From Acetatifactor sp. (lineage in GTDB: Bacteria > Bacillota > Clostridia > Lachnospirales > Lachnospiraceae), in contig JAILHH010000038.1 of NCBI GenBank assembly GCA_024695935.1, positions 1 to 61,655 on the forward strand: a stretch of DNA of 61,655 nucleotides, given 5' to 3'. The notes under the pieces are model-generated. The model was not told where the DNA came from. It made no database searches and worked only from the letters and a program-made list of their open reading frames with translations. A program made the position numbers and the translations under genes. Below are positions 1 to 8,193 of the stretch, one piece after another. Each line of letters opens with the position of its first letter. The stretch's first letter is position 1.

Positions 1-95
1 TCTGAATTTTTCTTTAAAGAAATTTTCAGGGTTGCATTGTTGTTCGATTGTCAAAGTTCTCTGTGTTTTCGCTGTTCACATTTCTCAGCGACAAC
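1..95 (-). other. Probable rRNA operon leader (runs off left edge)
   Basis: Read on the minus strand, this stretch follows a near-consensus promoter and contains a GACAATCGAACA-type segment and a short AT hairpin (TTTCTTTAAAGAAA). From memory these resemble the leaders ahead of 16S rRNA genes in Lachnospiraceae. No coding frame fits. The rRNA gene itself would lie beyond position 1, so this is an inference from leader style and promoter strength. Confidence 0.4.
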
Positions 96-101
96 TCTGA
101 T

Positions 102-130
102 ATCATATCATCGTGTGCTGTCTTTGTCAA
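102..130 (-). promoter_or_regulatory. Strong sigma-A promoter firing out of the left edge
   Basis: On the minus strand there is TTGACA (125-130), a 17-bp spacer and TATGAT (102-107). It fires leftward away from the cvpA gene end and lies just after that operon's terminator, so it belongs to the next unit to the left, probably an rRNA operon. Confidence 0.65.
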
Positions 131-147
131 CAACTTTTTTACAAAAT

Positions 148-186
148 TTTTCCACCGAAAAACCTCAGTTTCGCGGTGGAATTAAA
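148..186 (-). terminator. Intrinsic terminator of the pfkA-cvpA operon
   Basis: On the minus strand an 8-bp stem, TTCCACCG with CGGTGGAA, is followed by AAAAATTTTG. It lies about 90 bases beyond the cvpA stop and just before the outward promoter. Confidence 0.6.
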
Positions 187-274
187 ATATAACATCTTTA
201 TTTTTCTTAGTCAACATCCAATTTAAAATAATTTAAATCATATGTCTGTTGTCACTGATTTATATAGAACTATT

Positions 275-751
275 CTATCTGTTCACAAACCATTCGAGCA
301 GATAATTTCTCTCATAGAGCCAGTTCAGCACGACGTTTTCCTTTGTGGAACTGATGATCCACTGTCCCCATGCAGCATCCACACCAAGCAAAACTATAAC
401 TGCATATATGAGCCAAAGTATCACAAGAGCCTCAAGTATGCCAAACACTACGCCCATCACCTTGTTGACTCCGTGAGCCACAGGCAGATGCGTTAAAAGT
501 TTTGCGGGGAATAATACCATCTTGATAAATAAATGTGCAAGCACCAATATGATGAGCACTATCAAAAGCAGTATTATCCTGAAAAAATCATGGGTCACAT
601 AACTGTTAAACAATCCTATACCCAGTACGATCACGATTCCCAGCACGATCATTCCTATAAAAGAAACCAGTGCCTTCACCATTCCCCTCTTATAGCCGTT
701 ATAAACGCAATAAGCGGTAAATGCCAGAAAAACAATTAATAGCAGATTCAT
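275..751 (-). CDS. CvpA-family membrane protein
   Basis: The 158-residue protein is almost entirely hydrophobic, with about four membrane segments (near residues 2-20, 25-50, 58-80 and 95-125) and a basic loop after the first (GYKRGMVKAL). This fits the CvpA/colicin V production family, inner-membrane proteins of unclear role tied in other bacteria to septation and envelope stress. The length matches the family. A GAGGAG ribosome site precedes the ATG. It is the last gene of a minus-strand run that starts at pfkA and is followed by a terminator. The family call is fairly sure; the function is not known from sequence. Confidence 0.7.
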   Translation of the reverse strand: MNLLLIVFLAFTAYCVYNGYKRGMVKALVSFIGMIVLGIVIVLGIGLFNSYVTHDFFRIILLLIVLIILVLAHLFIKMVLFPAKLLTHLPVAHGVNKVMGVVFGILEALVILWLIYAVIVLLGVDAAWGQWIISSTKENVVLNWLYERNYLLEWFVNR

Positions 752-832
752 TTTTTATACTCCTCATAAATATATATTTACCTCCACAGGAGGCTTTTTT
801 CAAAATTCAAAATAAAACCTGTTTTACTCCCG

Positions 833-2041
833 TCAGCGCAGCTGTATAGTCTTTACTTCGCTGTCGGTCACAAGCTTATATCTGTAGGCACCCTTTGTTG
901 GAGTCATCAGACGGACGGATTCATTAAATTCACCGGCAAACTTCTCAAGGCCCTTCAAAGTAGTGATCTGACACTCTCTTTCATTGTATGCGACAAAACC
1001 GTCCTCCTCAAAGAATATATCATTGTAATCTATTCCTATATCGAAGGCTCCGATTTCCTTTGCCTGGCTGTTATAAACTTTCATTCTGTATTTTGCGCTA
1101 TCACTGCCGCCGTTAAACACAAGGCCCACGTAGTCTTTACTATAGTAGACTCCAAGAACCTCTTCGTCATATAAAAACTCGTTGGTGACTTCAGGTTTCT
1201 GAGCGCCTTTATACATCATGAGTCTGCTGTCCCCCACTGCAAAGCAGGTGTCATTGTTCATGAATCTGACCACAGGAACCAGAATATCGGTGTAGGGATA
1301 TGCACTCACCATGTAGTCATTGCTGTTCTCACCCACATCACCGAAATTATAAAATGCCACGGAAGTTTTCACTACTCCCGCATCCACATAAACATAAGCC
1401 ACGCTGAGCAACACTCCGTTTGGTGAAAGAGACAGAGCCACCGGATATCCGCTGTTTGACATATGGGTCTGACCGCTGTATTTTTTTACTCCATCCGGTC
1501 CGTAAGTCTCTATCCAGGTAACCAGTGTGTCCACCAAAACCGCCGACACCTCACCGCTCTCCGAAACCGTCACATCTTTTATGGGCATGGTTGTTGAAAT
1601 ATTAGAAATGATACCGGCCTCATCGGCCACATAGATCTCTCTGTCATTGTATCCTGCCAGGGCTGTTGTGCCTCCGTTTACGCTTACCAGCACATCCTGC
1701 AGACCATAAGTCTGATTCCAGGTCACATCACCTTTTTCATTTCTGGCATGAGCTCCGTCCTTACTATATGTAAGTATGGAATTTCCGAGTCTGAGATCTG
1801 TGGCGGAATAGTTGGTATCCGTCTCTGCCACATCGATCACTTCATATTCGGTATAGACATGCCTGTTAAACTGCAGGATCAAAAGCAGCGCAAAGCCCGC
1901 ACAGACACCTATTATAAGCAATAGCCTGTACATATTTGCGGCGCGATGCCTTCTGATCTTTGCTCTATAGTCCTCATCCGGGGCTTCGGGTGCGAAACCT
2001 CTTCTGGCCCGTTCCCTGCTATAGTCTTTGATTTCAGCCAT
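833..2041 (-). CDS. Membrane-anchored DUF5711-type beta-propeller-like protein
   Basis: The 402-residue protein has a basic cytoplasmic N-terminus rich in Arg, one membrane segment near residues 36-58, and a long outside domain. That domain is built of short beta-rich repeats of the PQQ/WD propeller style, such as ILTYSKDGAHARNEKGDVTW. This matches the DUF5711 family, common in Lachnospiraceae and without a known role. An external propeller suggests a scaffold or sensor at the envelope. It sits between galM and cvpA, 17 bases after galM, with a good GGAG site before the ATG. No enzyme motif is visible. Confidence 0.65.
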   Translation of the reverse strand: MAEIKDYSRERARRGFAPEAPDEDYRAKIRRHRAANMYRLLLIIGVCAGFALLLILQFNRHVYTEYEVIDVAETDTNYSATDLRLGNSILTYSKDGAHARNEKGDVTWNQTYGLQDVLVSVNGGTTALAGYNDREIYVADEAGIISNISTTMPIKDVTVSESGEVSAVLVDTLVTWIETYGPDGVKKYSGQTHMSNSGYPVALSLSPNGVLLSVAYVYVDAGVVKTSVAFYNFGDVGENSNDYMVSAYPYTDILVPVVRFMNNDTCFAVGDSRLMMYKGAQKPEVTNEFLYDEEVLGVYYSKDYVGLVFNGGSDSAKYRMKVYNSQAKEIGAFDIGIDYNDIFFEEDGFVAYNERECQITTLKGLEKFAGEFNESVRLMTPTKGAYRYKLVTDSEVKTIQLR

Positions 2042-2058
2042 CTGTAAACTCCAAAGTT

Positions 2059-3093
2059 CTAAATAAATTTAAATACCGTCTCGGAATCGTAATCCCTGTC
2101 CGGTCCGAAAATGCAATCCGGGAAATTGTCATGATGCACGCTGTCAGGAAAATACTGAGTTTCTAGGCACATGGCCTGTCTCTTATAATACTTTGCCCCT
2201 CCTTTTCCCGTCCTGCCGTCCAGATAATTTCCTGCATAGAACTGGACTCCGGGGAGAGTGGTATATGCCTCCATGACCCTTCCGCTTGCAGGGCCCACAA
2301 GGGTTGCAAAGTGACGAAGAGATCCGTCCCATCCGTCGATCACCCAGTTGTGATCATAGCCGATAGTCAGCTTTAACTGATCAAAATCAGCCTCTATATC
2401 ATCACCGATAACGCGTCCCTTTGTAAAATCCATCACTGTTCCGGAAACATCAGAAAGAACACCCGTAGGAATGGCGCCCTCCCTGACCTGCGTATATTTC
2501 GAAGCATTCAAGGTAAGCCTGTGGCCAAGGACGGAGCCACTGTTGTGTCCATCCAGATTAAAATAGCTGTGATTTGTAAGATTAACAGGAGTCTTCTCAT
2601 CACTTGACAGGTGATAACGGATCTTTAACTCATTTTCATCTGTAAGTGTGTACTCCACAGTTACGGTCTTTTTTCCGGGAAATCCCGTATCCACATCATC
2701 ATACAAGGAAAAGACCAGACTTTCTCCCTCTTTTTTTACGTCCCAGATCCTTCTGTGATATCCAAGCTCCAGGTGGCTGTGCAGATTATTGGGTCCGTCA
2801 TTTATCTGAAGGTGACAGGTTTTTCCATCAAGTTCAAATTCACCGCCTGCGATCCTGTTTGCAACAGGTCCCACAACAGCGCCGAAAAATCCGTCTCTGT
2901 CATAATATTCCTTTGCACTGTCATATCCAAGTAGCACATCGTCCACATGCCCGTTTCTGTCGGGCACTTTTATGCTCACAAGTGTAGCCCCAAGCGAGCT
3001 TATGGATACGCTCATGTTTTTATCGTTTATAACCGTAAAAAGATCCACATCCCCTGCGGGTGTGGTTCCAAAAAAAGATTTCACCACATTCAT
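2059..3093 (-). CDS. galM: Aldose 1-epimerase (galactose mutarotase)
   Basis: The 344-residue protein has the mutarotase family signatures: GxVVGPVANRIAGGEF early, the active-site segment LTNHSYFNLDGH near residue 175 with its catalytic histidine, and LETQYFPDSVHH near the C-terminus holding the family's conserved QxxPD. It interconverts alpha and beta anomers of hexoses such as glucose and galactose in the cytoplasm. No other Leloir genes are adjacent; it lies between recR and the DUF5711 gene, so it is probably a general sugar-metabolism gene. Confidence 0.9.
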   Translation of the reverse strand: MNVVKSFFGTTPAGDVDLFTVINDKNMSVSISSLGATLVSIKVPDRNGHVDDVLLGYDSAKEYYDRDGFFGAVVGPVANRIAGGEFELDGKTCHLQINDGPNNLHSHLELGYHRRIWDVKKEGESLVFSLYDDVDTGFPGKKTVTVEYTLTDENELKIRYHLSSDEKTPVNLTNHSYFNLDGHNSGSVLGHRLTLNASKYTQVREGAIPTGVLSDVSGTVMDFTKGRVIGDDIEADFDQLKLTIGYDHNWVIDGWDGSLRHFATLVGPASGRVMEAYTTLPGVQFYAGNYLDGRTGKGGAKYYKRQAMCLETQYFPDSVHHDNFPDCIFGPDRDYDSETVFKFI

Positions 3094-3108
3094 CGTTTTT
3101 CCCCAATA

Positions 3109-3705
3109 TTAAATCTCTACTCGTCCTTCCAGTGCTCTTAAAAGCGTCACTTCGTCAATATATTCCAGATCTCCTCCCACCGGCACACCGCTGGCTATCC
3201 TGGTAACCCTGATACCCGTGGGTTTAATGAGTTTGCTGATATACATGGCCGTGGTCTCTCCCTCGAGGCTGGAATTAGTGGCGATTATGACTTCATCCAC
3301 ATCACCTTCGAGGCGCTTCATAAGTTCCGCCAGTTTAATATCCTTTGGCCCGATGCCGAGCATTGGCGATATAGCTCCGTGAAGCACATGATATACACCT
3401 TCGTACTTTCCGGTCTTTTCATAGGCTGCCAGGTCTCTGGCATTTTCCACCACCATGATGACGCGGTGATTTCTGCGGGCATTGGCACAGACCGGACAGA
3501 CTTCCGCATCCGTCAGGGTAAAGCATTCTCTGCAATATCTGACATTGGCCTTTGCCTCCATCATGACATTTGCCAAATGGTCCACCCTGTCCTTTGGCAT
3601 ATTTATCAAATGAAAAGCAAGCCTTTGAGCAGACTTGCTTCCGATGCCGGGAAGAGCGGCAAGTTCATCTATTAACTTATTGATATATCCGCTGTATAGT
3701 TCCAT
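3109..3705 (-). CDS. recR: Recombination mediator RecR
   Basis: RecR acts with RecO, and RecF, to load RecA at gaps. The protein shows the N-terminal helix-hairpin-helix (LPGIGSKSAQRLAFHL), a Cys4 zinc finger (CRECFTLTDAEVCPVC) and a Toprim domain starting VIMVVENARDL, ending in the usual GGDLEYIDEVTL block. I chose the ATG at 3705 (198 residues, MELYSGYINKL), which matches the family start. A TTG at 3726 in the same frame would add seven residues inside the end of the ybaB gene. The dnaX-ybaB-recR order is classic. Confidence 0.93.
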   Translation of the reverse strand: MELYSGYINKLIDELAALPGIGSKSAQRLAFHLINMPKDRVDHLANVMMEAKANVRYCRECFTLTDAEVCPVCANARRNHRVIMVVENARDLAAYEKTGKYEGVYHVLHGAISPMLGIGPKDIKLAELMKRLEGDVDEVIIATNSSLEGETTAMYISKLIKPTGIRVTRIASGVPVGGDLEYIDEVTLLRALEGRVEI

Positions 3706-3706
3706 C

Positions 3707-4051
3707 TTAGAAACCGAATCCTCCAAGGCCTCCTGTCATCTTGCCCATGAGAGCGTTTGATGCTTCCTCAGCCTGCTTCATGGCCTCATTGACCGCTGCC
3801 ACGATGGTATCCTGAAGTGTCTCAACATCATCGGGATCCACTATTTCGGGATCAAGCTTCACACTGAGCACTTCCTTTTTACCGCTTACCGTAACGCTTA
3901 CCGCACCACCGCCTGTGGTAGCCGTAAACTCCTTTGTCTCAAGTTCTTTCTGGCCCTCCTCCATCTGTCTTTGCATTCTCTGGGCCTGCTTCATCAAATT
4001 GTTCATGTTTCCGGGCATTGCTCCTCCCGGGAATCCTCCGCGTTTTGCCAT
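3707..4051 (-). CDS. ybaB: YbaB/EbfC family nucleoid-associated protein
   Basis: The 114-residue protein has the family layout: a Gly/Met-rich N-terminus (GGFPGGAMPGNMNNLMKQAQ), a central helix with QRMQRQMEEGQKEL, the GGGAVSVTVSGKKEVL strand pair, and a Gly-rich end. These small dimers bind DNA without strict sequence preference. It lies between dnaX and recR as in most bacteria, with its stop one base from the recR start, so the two are probably translated together. Confidence 0.93.
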   Translation of the reverse strand: MAKRGGFPGGAMPGNMNNLMKQAQRMQRQMEEGQKELETKEFTATTGGGAVSVTVSGKKEVLSVKLDPEIVDPDDVETLQDTIVAAVNEAMKQAEEASNALMGKMTGGLGGFGF

Positions 4052-4103
4052 TTTAAAAATTCCTTTCTGAGTATAAATATTTCTATTTTAATGATCTGTT
4101 TTT

Positions 4104-5663
4104 CTAATCTTCTTCCTCGATTTCCATATTTATGATCTCGCTGAGATCAACATATGTATTCCGGAATTGCTGTCTGCTCTCCACCTGCTGGAGAGTAATG
4201 GGAATCTCTTTTCCTGAAAAATCGGCAAGAAGATTCATTATCTCCTGCCTGTGAGTTTCCGTATTCAGAGTTTCAAATGCTATTGAATCATCCGACACGA
4301 TCAAAAGTGAGTTGTCGTTTGACAGGGAAAGCTGTGCGGCCTTTAAATAAGTTTTCATATACCCCGGTGCTTCGCCGACTATGGCCGGCCACTTTCTTAC
4401 CACTTCCCTGATATCATCCGGCACAGCTCTGTCCAGCTTTGGTCTCTCTTTCGGCATTGCCTGGGCAGTGGAATCCCCCATGTTAAAATTTGCGGTAGCA
4501 ACCACCACGCCGTTCTCACATTTTTCTTCCACCTGCCTGATCCTGTCGATCAAGGCCTCTTCGCTTATCTCCATATCGGGCTTGCAGAGTTTGATAAGAG
4601 CTATCTCAACCAATATACGCTTTTGATTTGCATATTTGATCTGTCCCGACACATCCGAAAAGATACGGATAAATCTGACGATCCTGTCATTATCTATTAT
4701 CTCTGCCTCTTCCTTTAAGCGCTTTAAATTTTCCGAGGACATGTCGATGACATTCTCAAGTTCATCGGAGGCTTTGACAAGCAGAAGGTTTCTCAGATAC
4801 CAGGTAAAATCCGTCACAAACTGAGTAAGCTCCCTGCCCTGCATAACTATCTCTTCCAATATTTGTATGCAGCCAAGGACATTTCTGTCCAACACGTTTC
4901 TCAACAGCCTGCTGAACACTTCCGTATCCACCGCTCCCAGGACATCCAGGACCTTGTCATATGTAAGTTCTTCGCCAAGGTTAAATGCAATACACTGATC
5001 CAGAAGACTTAATGCGTCACGCATGGATCCGTCCGCAGCCTTTGCTATGTAGCGGAGGGCCTTTTCCTCAACCTGTACATTCTCCACTTCCACCAGGTGT
5101 TTCATCCTGTCTGCGATGGAATCTATGGTGATACGTTTGAAATCATATCGCTGGCACCTTGACAGAATAGTGATGGGAAGCTTGTGCACTTCCGTAGTAG
5201 CCAGTATGAAGATCACATATGAGGGCGGCTCTTCCAAAGTTTTTAAAAGTGCATTAAAAGCACCGATTGAAAGCATATGCACCTCGTCTATGATATAGAC
5301 TTTGTACTTGCCTTCAGCCGGCGAATATGACACTTCCTCCACGATCTCTCTGATATTGTCGACACCGTTGTTTGAAGCTGCATCGATCTCTATCACATTC
5401 ATGCTGGCTCCGGCGGCAATGGCTTTACAAATACGGCACTCCCCACAGGGGCCATCCTCTGTGGGGTTTTCACAATTCACCATTTTTGCAAATATTTTTG
5501 CCACCGAAGTCTTGCCGGTTCCGCGGGTTCCGGTAAAAAGATATGCATGACCGATCCTGCCGGTCTTTATCTGATTCCTAAGTGTCGTCACTATATGATC
5601 CTGTCCCTTAACATCCGAAAACAGGGCGGGACGGAATTTTCTGTATAGCGCTGTGTATGACAT
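4104..5663 (-). CDS. dnaX: DNA polymerase III subunit gamma/tau
   Basis: This is the clamp-loader ATPase of the replisome. It has Walker A (GTRGTGKTS, near residues 45-53), a Cys4 zinc module (CENPTEDGPCGECRIC), Walker B with DEVHML, sensor 1 (ILATTEVHKLP) and an arginine-finger SRC motif. The C-terminal part, after residue 370, is variable as usual. At 519 residues it is a typical Clostridia length. No slippery A-run for a programmed frameshift stands out. A GGAG site precedes the ATG. Confidence 0.95.
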   Translation of the reverse strand: MSYTALYRKFRPALFSDVKGQDHIVTTLRNQIKTGRIGHAYLFTGTRGTGKTSVAKIFAKMVNCENPTEDGPCGECRICKAIAAGASMNVIEIDAASNNGVDNIREIVEEVSYSPAEGKYKVYIIDEVHMLSIGAFNALLKTLEEPPSYVIFILATTEVHKLPITILSRCQRYDFKRITIDSIADRMKHLVEVENVQVEEKALRYIAKAADGSMRDALSLLDQCIAFNLGEELTYDKVLDVLGAVDTEVFSRLLRNVLDRNVLGCIQILEEIVMQGRELTQFVTDFTWYLRNLLLVKASDELENVIDMSSENLKRLKEEAEIIDNDRIVRFIRIFSDVSGQIKYANQKRILVEIALIKLCKPDMEISEEALIDRIRQVEEKCENGVVVATANFNMGDSTAQAMPKERPKLDRAVPDDIREVVRKWPAIVGEAPGYMKTYLKAAQLSLSNDNSLLIVSDDSIAFETLNTETHRQEIMNLLADFSGKEIPITLQQVESRQQFRNTYVDLSEIINMEIEEED

Positions 5664-5672
5664 TTGTTACTC

Positions 5673-6746
5673 CTAGTCCCCAAAGCTGATTCCAAGGAGT
5701 TTTGCCTCCTTGATGATACGAGCTGAAGGGTCGATATATTTAAGTTTTCCGGCAACCTCTTCGAGAGGCACCTTAATGATCTCACGATTCTTATATCCTA
5801 CCATAAAGCCATATTCGCCGTCGAGGATAAGTTTTCCGGCCTCGGCTCCGAGTCGGCTTGCAAATACTCTGTCATAAGGGCATGGGCTTCCGCCTCTTTG
5901 CATGTGTCCGGGAACAGTGACTCTTACTTCACGGCCGGTCTTTTCCTGGATCATGCTGGCGATCTCATAGGATACAGAAGGGAAAGGATATTTTTCAAGT
6001 TTCTTTTGATATTCTTTTTTGGAGAGTTTTGCGTCTTCTTTTGAGATGGCTCCCTCTGCCACCGCGATGATGGTAAAGGCCTTGCCTTCCTTGTCTCTCT
6101 CCTCTATCTTTTCCACAATATTTTTAATATCATAAGGGATCTCAGGAATCAGGATGATATCGGCACCGCCTGCCATGCCGGCATTCAAGGTGAGCCATCC
6201 TACCTTGTGACCCATGACTTCCACGATGAAAACACGACTGTGAGAGGAAGCCGTTGTATGAATACAGTCTATCGCCTCCGTTGCTATATCAACCGCGCTC
6301 TGGAAACCAAAGGTCATATCAGTTCCCCACAGATCGTTATCGATGGTCTTTGGCAGAGTGACAATGTTAAGTCCCTCTTTTCTGAGGAGATTTGCGGTTT
6401 TGTGGGAACCGTTACCTCCAAGGACCACCAGACAGTCAAGTTTTAATTTGTGATAATTCTGAGTCATGGCCTCCACTTTGTTCAGACCGTTTTCATCCGG
6501 CTCTTGAATAGTCTTAAAGGGCACGCGGCTCGTTCCCAAAATCGTACCGCCCCTTGTAAGAATACCGGAGAAATCTCTGTCCGTGAGCATTCTGAAATCG
6601 CCATAGATCAAACCTTTGTAACCATCCATAAAACCGTACATTTCTACAGGTTCTTCGGCATGCTCGAGGGTCTTTACAACACCTCGCATAGCCGCATTCA
6701 GAGCCTGGCAATCACCACCACTGGTCAGGAAACCAATTCTTTTCAT
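5673..6746 (-). CDS. pfkA: 6-phosphofructokinase (group III type)
   Basis: The enzyme phosphorylates fructose 6-phosphate in glycolysis. At 357 residues it is longer than the ~320-residue allosteric ATP enzymes. Motifs are TSGGDCQALNAAMRG (8-22), GGNGSHKTANL (110-120) and PKTIDND (132-138), which holds the catalytic aspartate. E. coli PfkA has GGDGS and PGTIDND; pyrophosphate enzymes have GGDD and PKTIDND. Here GGNGS is combined with PKTIDND, so the phosphoryl donor cannot be read with certainty. It is first in its operon, with its own TATAAT promoter. Confidence 0.9.
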   Translation of the reverse strand: MKRIGFLTSGGDCQALNAAMRGVVKTLEHAEEPVEMYGFMDGYKGLIYGDFRMLTDRDFSGILTRGGTILGTSRVPFKTIQEPDENGLNKVEAMTQNYHKLKLDCLVVLGGNGSHKTANLLRKEGLNIVTLPKTIDNDLWGTDMTFGFQSAVDIATEAIDCIHTTASSHSRVFIVEVMGHKVGWLTLNAGMAGGADIILIPEIPYDIKNIVEKIEERDKEGKAFTIIAVAEGAISKEDAKLSKKEYQKKLEKYPFPSVSYEIASMIQEKTGREVRVTVPGHMQRGGSPCPYDRVFASRLGAEAGKLILDGEYGFMVGYKNREIIKVPLEEVAGKLKYIDPSARIIKEAKLLGISFGD

Positions 6747-6779
6747 GCTTATACCTCCGTTTGTGTCGGTTAACGAGTT

Positions 6780-6825
6780 ATTATCTGTTTTTTATTATAA
6801 CACAAACCGTTATTTGACAAAAGAG
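6780..6825 (-). promoter_or_regulatory. Promoter of the pfkA operon
   Basis: A perfect minus-strand TATAAT lies at 6794-6799. The -35 is either TTGTCA at 15-bp spacing or TTTTGT at 17 bp. A partial dyad TAAC-TC-GTTA sits between the -10 and the start codon at about 6768-6781 and could be an operator. Confidence 0.55.
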
Positions 6826-6872
6826 AAGCTTATAAAGAAGACACAATTTGCGTCAGTTTCCTCTTAATCGAA

Positions 6873-6922
6873 AAAAGCCATGCAAAAACTGTTGATATTG
6901 CAGGCTTTTTTTATTAAAATAG
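6873..6922. terminator. Bidirectional hairpin between pfkA promoter and tRNA-Ser
   Basis: AAAAAAGCC-TGCAA pairs with TTGCA-GGCTTTTTTT (one bulge), with T runs on both strands. On the minus strand it would stop read-through from the polyamine operon before the pfkA promoter. Confidence 0.5.
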
Positions 6923-6937
6923 AATCGTTGTATAAAT

Positions 6938-7023
6938 GGAGACGTATCGAAGCGGTCATAACGGGGCGCACTCGAAATGCGTTTGCCCTCCGGGGCACGA
7001 GGGTTCGAATCCCTCCGTCTCCG
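6938..7023 (+). tRNA. tRNA-Ser(CGA)
   Basis: The acceptor stem GGAGACG pairs with CGTCTCC, the discriminator is G, there is a long variable arm (TTTGCCCTCCGGGGCAC), the anticodon loop is CTCGAAA (anticodon CGA) and the T-arm is GAGGG-TTCGAAT-CCCTC. CCA is not encoded. It is the only plus-strand tRNA here and stands alone. Confidence 0.95.
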
Positions 7024-7067
7024 TACACAAAAACGGGATACCGAATGGTATCCCGTTTTTTGTGTAC
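7024..7067. terminator. Near-perfect palindromic terminator after tRNA-Ser
   Basis: AACGGGATACC-GAAT-GGTATCCCGTT is flanked by A and T runs and extended by TACACAAA/TTTGTGTA. It serves tRNA-Ser on the plus strand and would also work on the minus strand. Confidence 0.8.
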
Positions 7068-7069
7068 AT

Positions 7070-7138
7070 AGAGGGATTCGAACCGATGCGACGGTGTAAC
7101 CGGAAGGGACGGTCCGGTGGACCGTTCCTTAGCAGCGC
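7070..7138. repeat. GC-rich repeat unit, copy 1
   Basis: A segment of about 64 bp beginning GGGATTCGAACCGATGCGAC and ending CCTTAGCAGCGC, nearly identical to copy 2. It contains the stem GGACGGTCC/GGACCGTTCC. Its first 12 bases are the reverse complement of a tRNA T-arm (GGTTCGAATCCC). Confidence 0.8.
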
Positions 7139-7192
7139 GGCCTGAAAGGCGGCATAGCCGCCGGTGGGAATCCCTCCGTCTCTGTTTACAGA
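7139..7192. other. Spacer with a decayed tRNA 3' end
   Basis: Between the two repeat units there is a GGCGGCATAGCCGCC hairpin and then GGGAATCCCTCCGTCTCTGT. The latter nearly repeats the 3' end of tRNA-Ser, so it looks like a partial duplicate of that gene end. Confidence 0.55.
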
Positions 7193-7260
7193 AGGGGATT
7201 CGAACCGATGCGACGGCGTAGCCGGAAGGGGCGGTCCGGTGGACCGTTCCTTAGCAGCGC
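7193..7260. repeat. GC-rich repeat unit, copy 2
   Basis: The second copy of the unit at 7070-7138, with only a few differences. It ends exactly in the stop codon of aguB (the final C is the first base of plus-strand CTA), so it borders the gene without spacing. Confidence 0.8.
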
Positions 7261-8141
7261 TATTTTATTATCTCTCCGTACATTTCCGGGCGTCTGTCTC
7301 TGAAAAGCCCCCAGGAGAGCCTGTCTTTTTGTAATGCATCAAGGTCAAACTCATGGACCAGGATCCCTTCCCGTTCCTTATCCATTGATTCAACTATTTC
7401 TCCCGTAGCATCTGAAATAAATGAGGATCCGTAGAATGTAAGCTCCGAGCGCTGCCCTCCGTTTTCCTCGGAAGGTTCAACCTTTTCCGTTCCAATCCTG
7501 TTTGCCGCAATAACAGGCATCAGGTTTGCTGCGGCATGTCCCTGCATCACTCTCCTCCAGTGGCCGGAACTGTCACATTCCAAAATAGGTTCGCTTCCTA
7601 TGGCTGTTGGGTAAAGCAGGATCTCTGCTCCAAGAAGTGCCATGCTCCTTGCACATTCGGGGAACCACTGGTCCCAGCAGATACCCACACCGATCACTCC
7701 GTATTTTGTATTAAAAGCCTTAAATCCGGTGTCCCCGGGTGTAAAATAGAACTTCTCCTGATAGTAATGATCGTCCGGGATATGGGTCTTTCTGTAAATA
7801 CCCAGATACTCTCCGCCTGCGTCTATCACAGCCACGGAGTTATAAACATTATTTACATCCTTTTCATAAAAGCTTATGGGCAGTACCACATCAAGTTCCT
7901 CTGCCAGCCTTTTACCCATTTTTACAGCCTCGTTATCTAAAACAGGCTCCGCAAAATCGTAATAATCGTATCTGCGCTCCTGGCAAAAATACTGTCTCTC
8001 AAAAAGCTCCGGCAAAAGGATTATCTTTGCACCTGCTGCCGCAGCCTCTCTTACGTATTTTTCGGCAGTTTCAAGACTTATTTTTTTATCGCTGCTGCAT
8101 GGCATCTGCACTGCAGCCACTTTTATTTTTCTGTTTTCCAA
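7260..8141 (-). CDS. aguB: N-carbamoylputrescine amidase
   Basis: The enzyme hydrolyses N-carbamoylputrescine to putrescine, CO2 and ammonia. It is a nitrilase-superfamily protein of 293 residues, the usual length, with the catalytic triad visible: Glu45 (LLPELFE), Lys118 (YRKTHIPDD) and Cys155 (GVGICWDQWFPE). The start is a TTG at 8141 with GGAGG eight bases upstream; no better ATG exists. It is last in the polyamine operon, directly after aguA in the pathway sense. The specific call rests on family motifs plus the aguA neighbour. Confidence 0.92.
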   Translation of the reverse strand: MENRKIKVAAVQMPCSSDKKISLETAEKYVREAAAAGAKIILLPELFERQYFCQERRYDYYDFAEPVLDNEAVKMGKRLAEELDVVLPISFYEKDVNNVYNSVAVIDAGGEYLGIYRKTHIPDDHYYQEKFYFTPGDTGFKAFNTKYGVIGVGICWDQWFPECARSMALLGAEILLYPTAIGSEPILECDSSGHWRRVMQGHAAANLMPVIAANRIGTEKVEPSEENGGQRSELTFYGSSFISDATGEIVESMDKEREGILVHEFDLDALQKDRLSWGLFRDRRPEMYGEIIK

Positions 8142-8193
8142 AGTTTCTTCCTCCGGGCAAAAATTTCCTGCGACATTTGCTTTTTGATAAAGG

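Noticed and set aside
775-800. CCTCC-ACA-GGAGG hairpin with T run (plus strand)
   Set aside because: The stem is only 5 bp, there is no plus-strand gene before it, and it overlaps the cvpA leader.
7070-7260. A second tRNA gene on the minus strand
   Set aside because: Only T-arm-like pieces (GGTTCGAATCCC) are present; no acceptor pairing or anticodon arm can be built.
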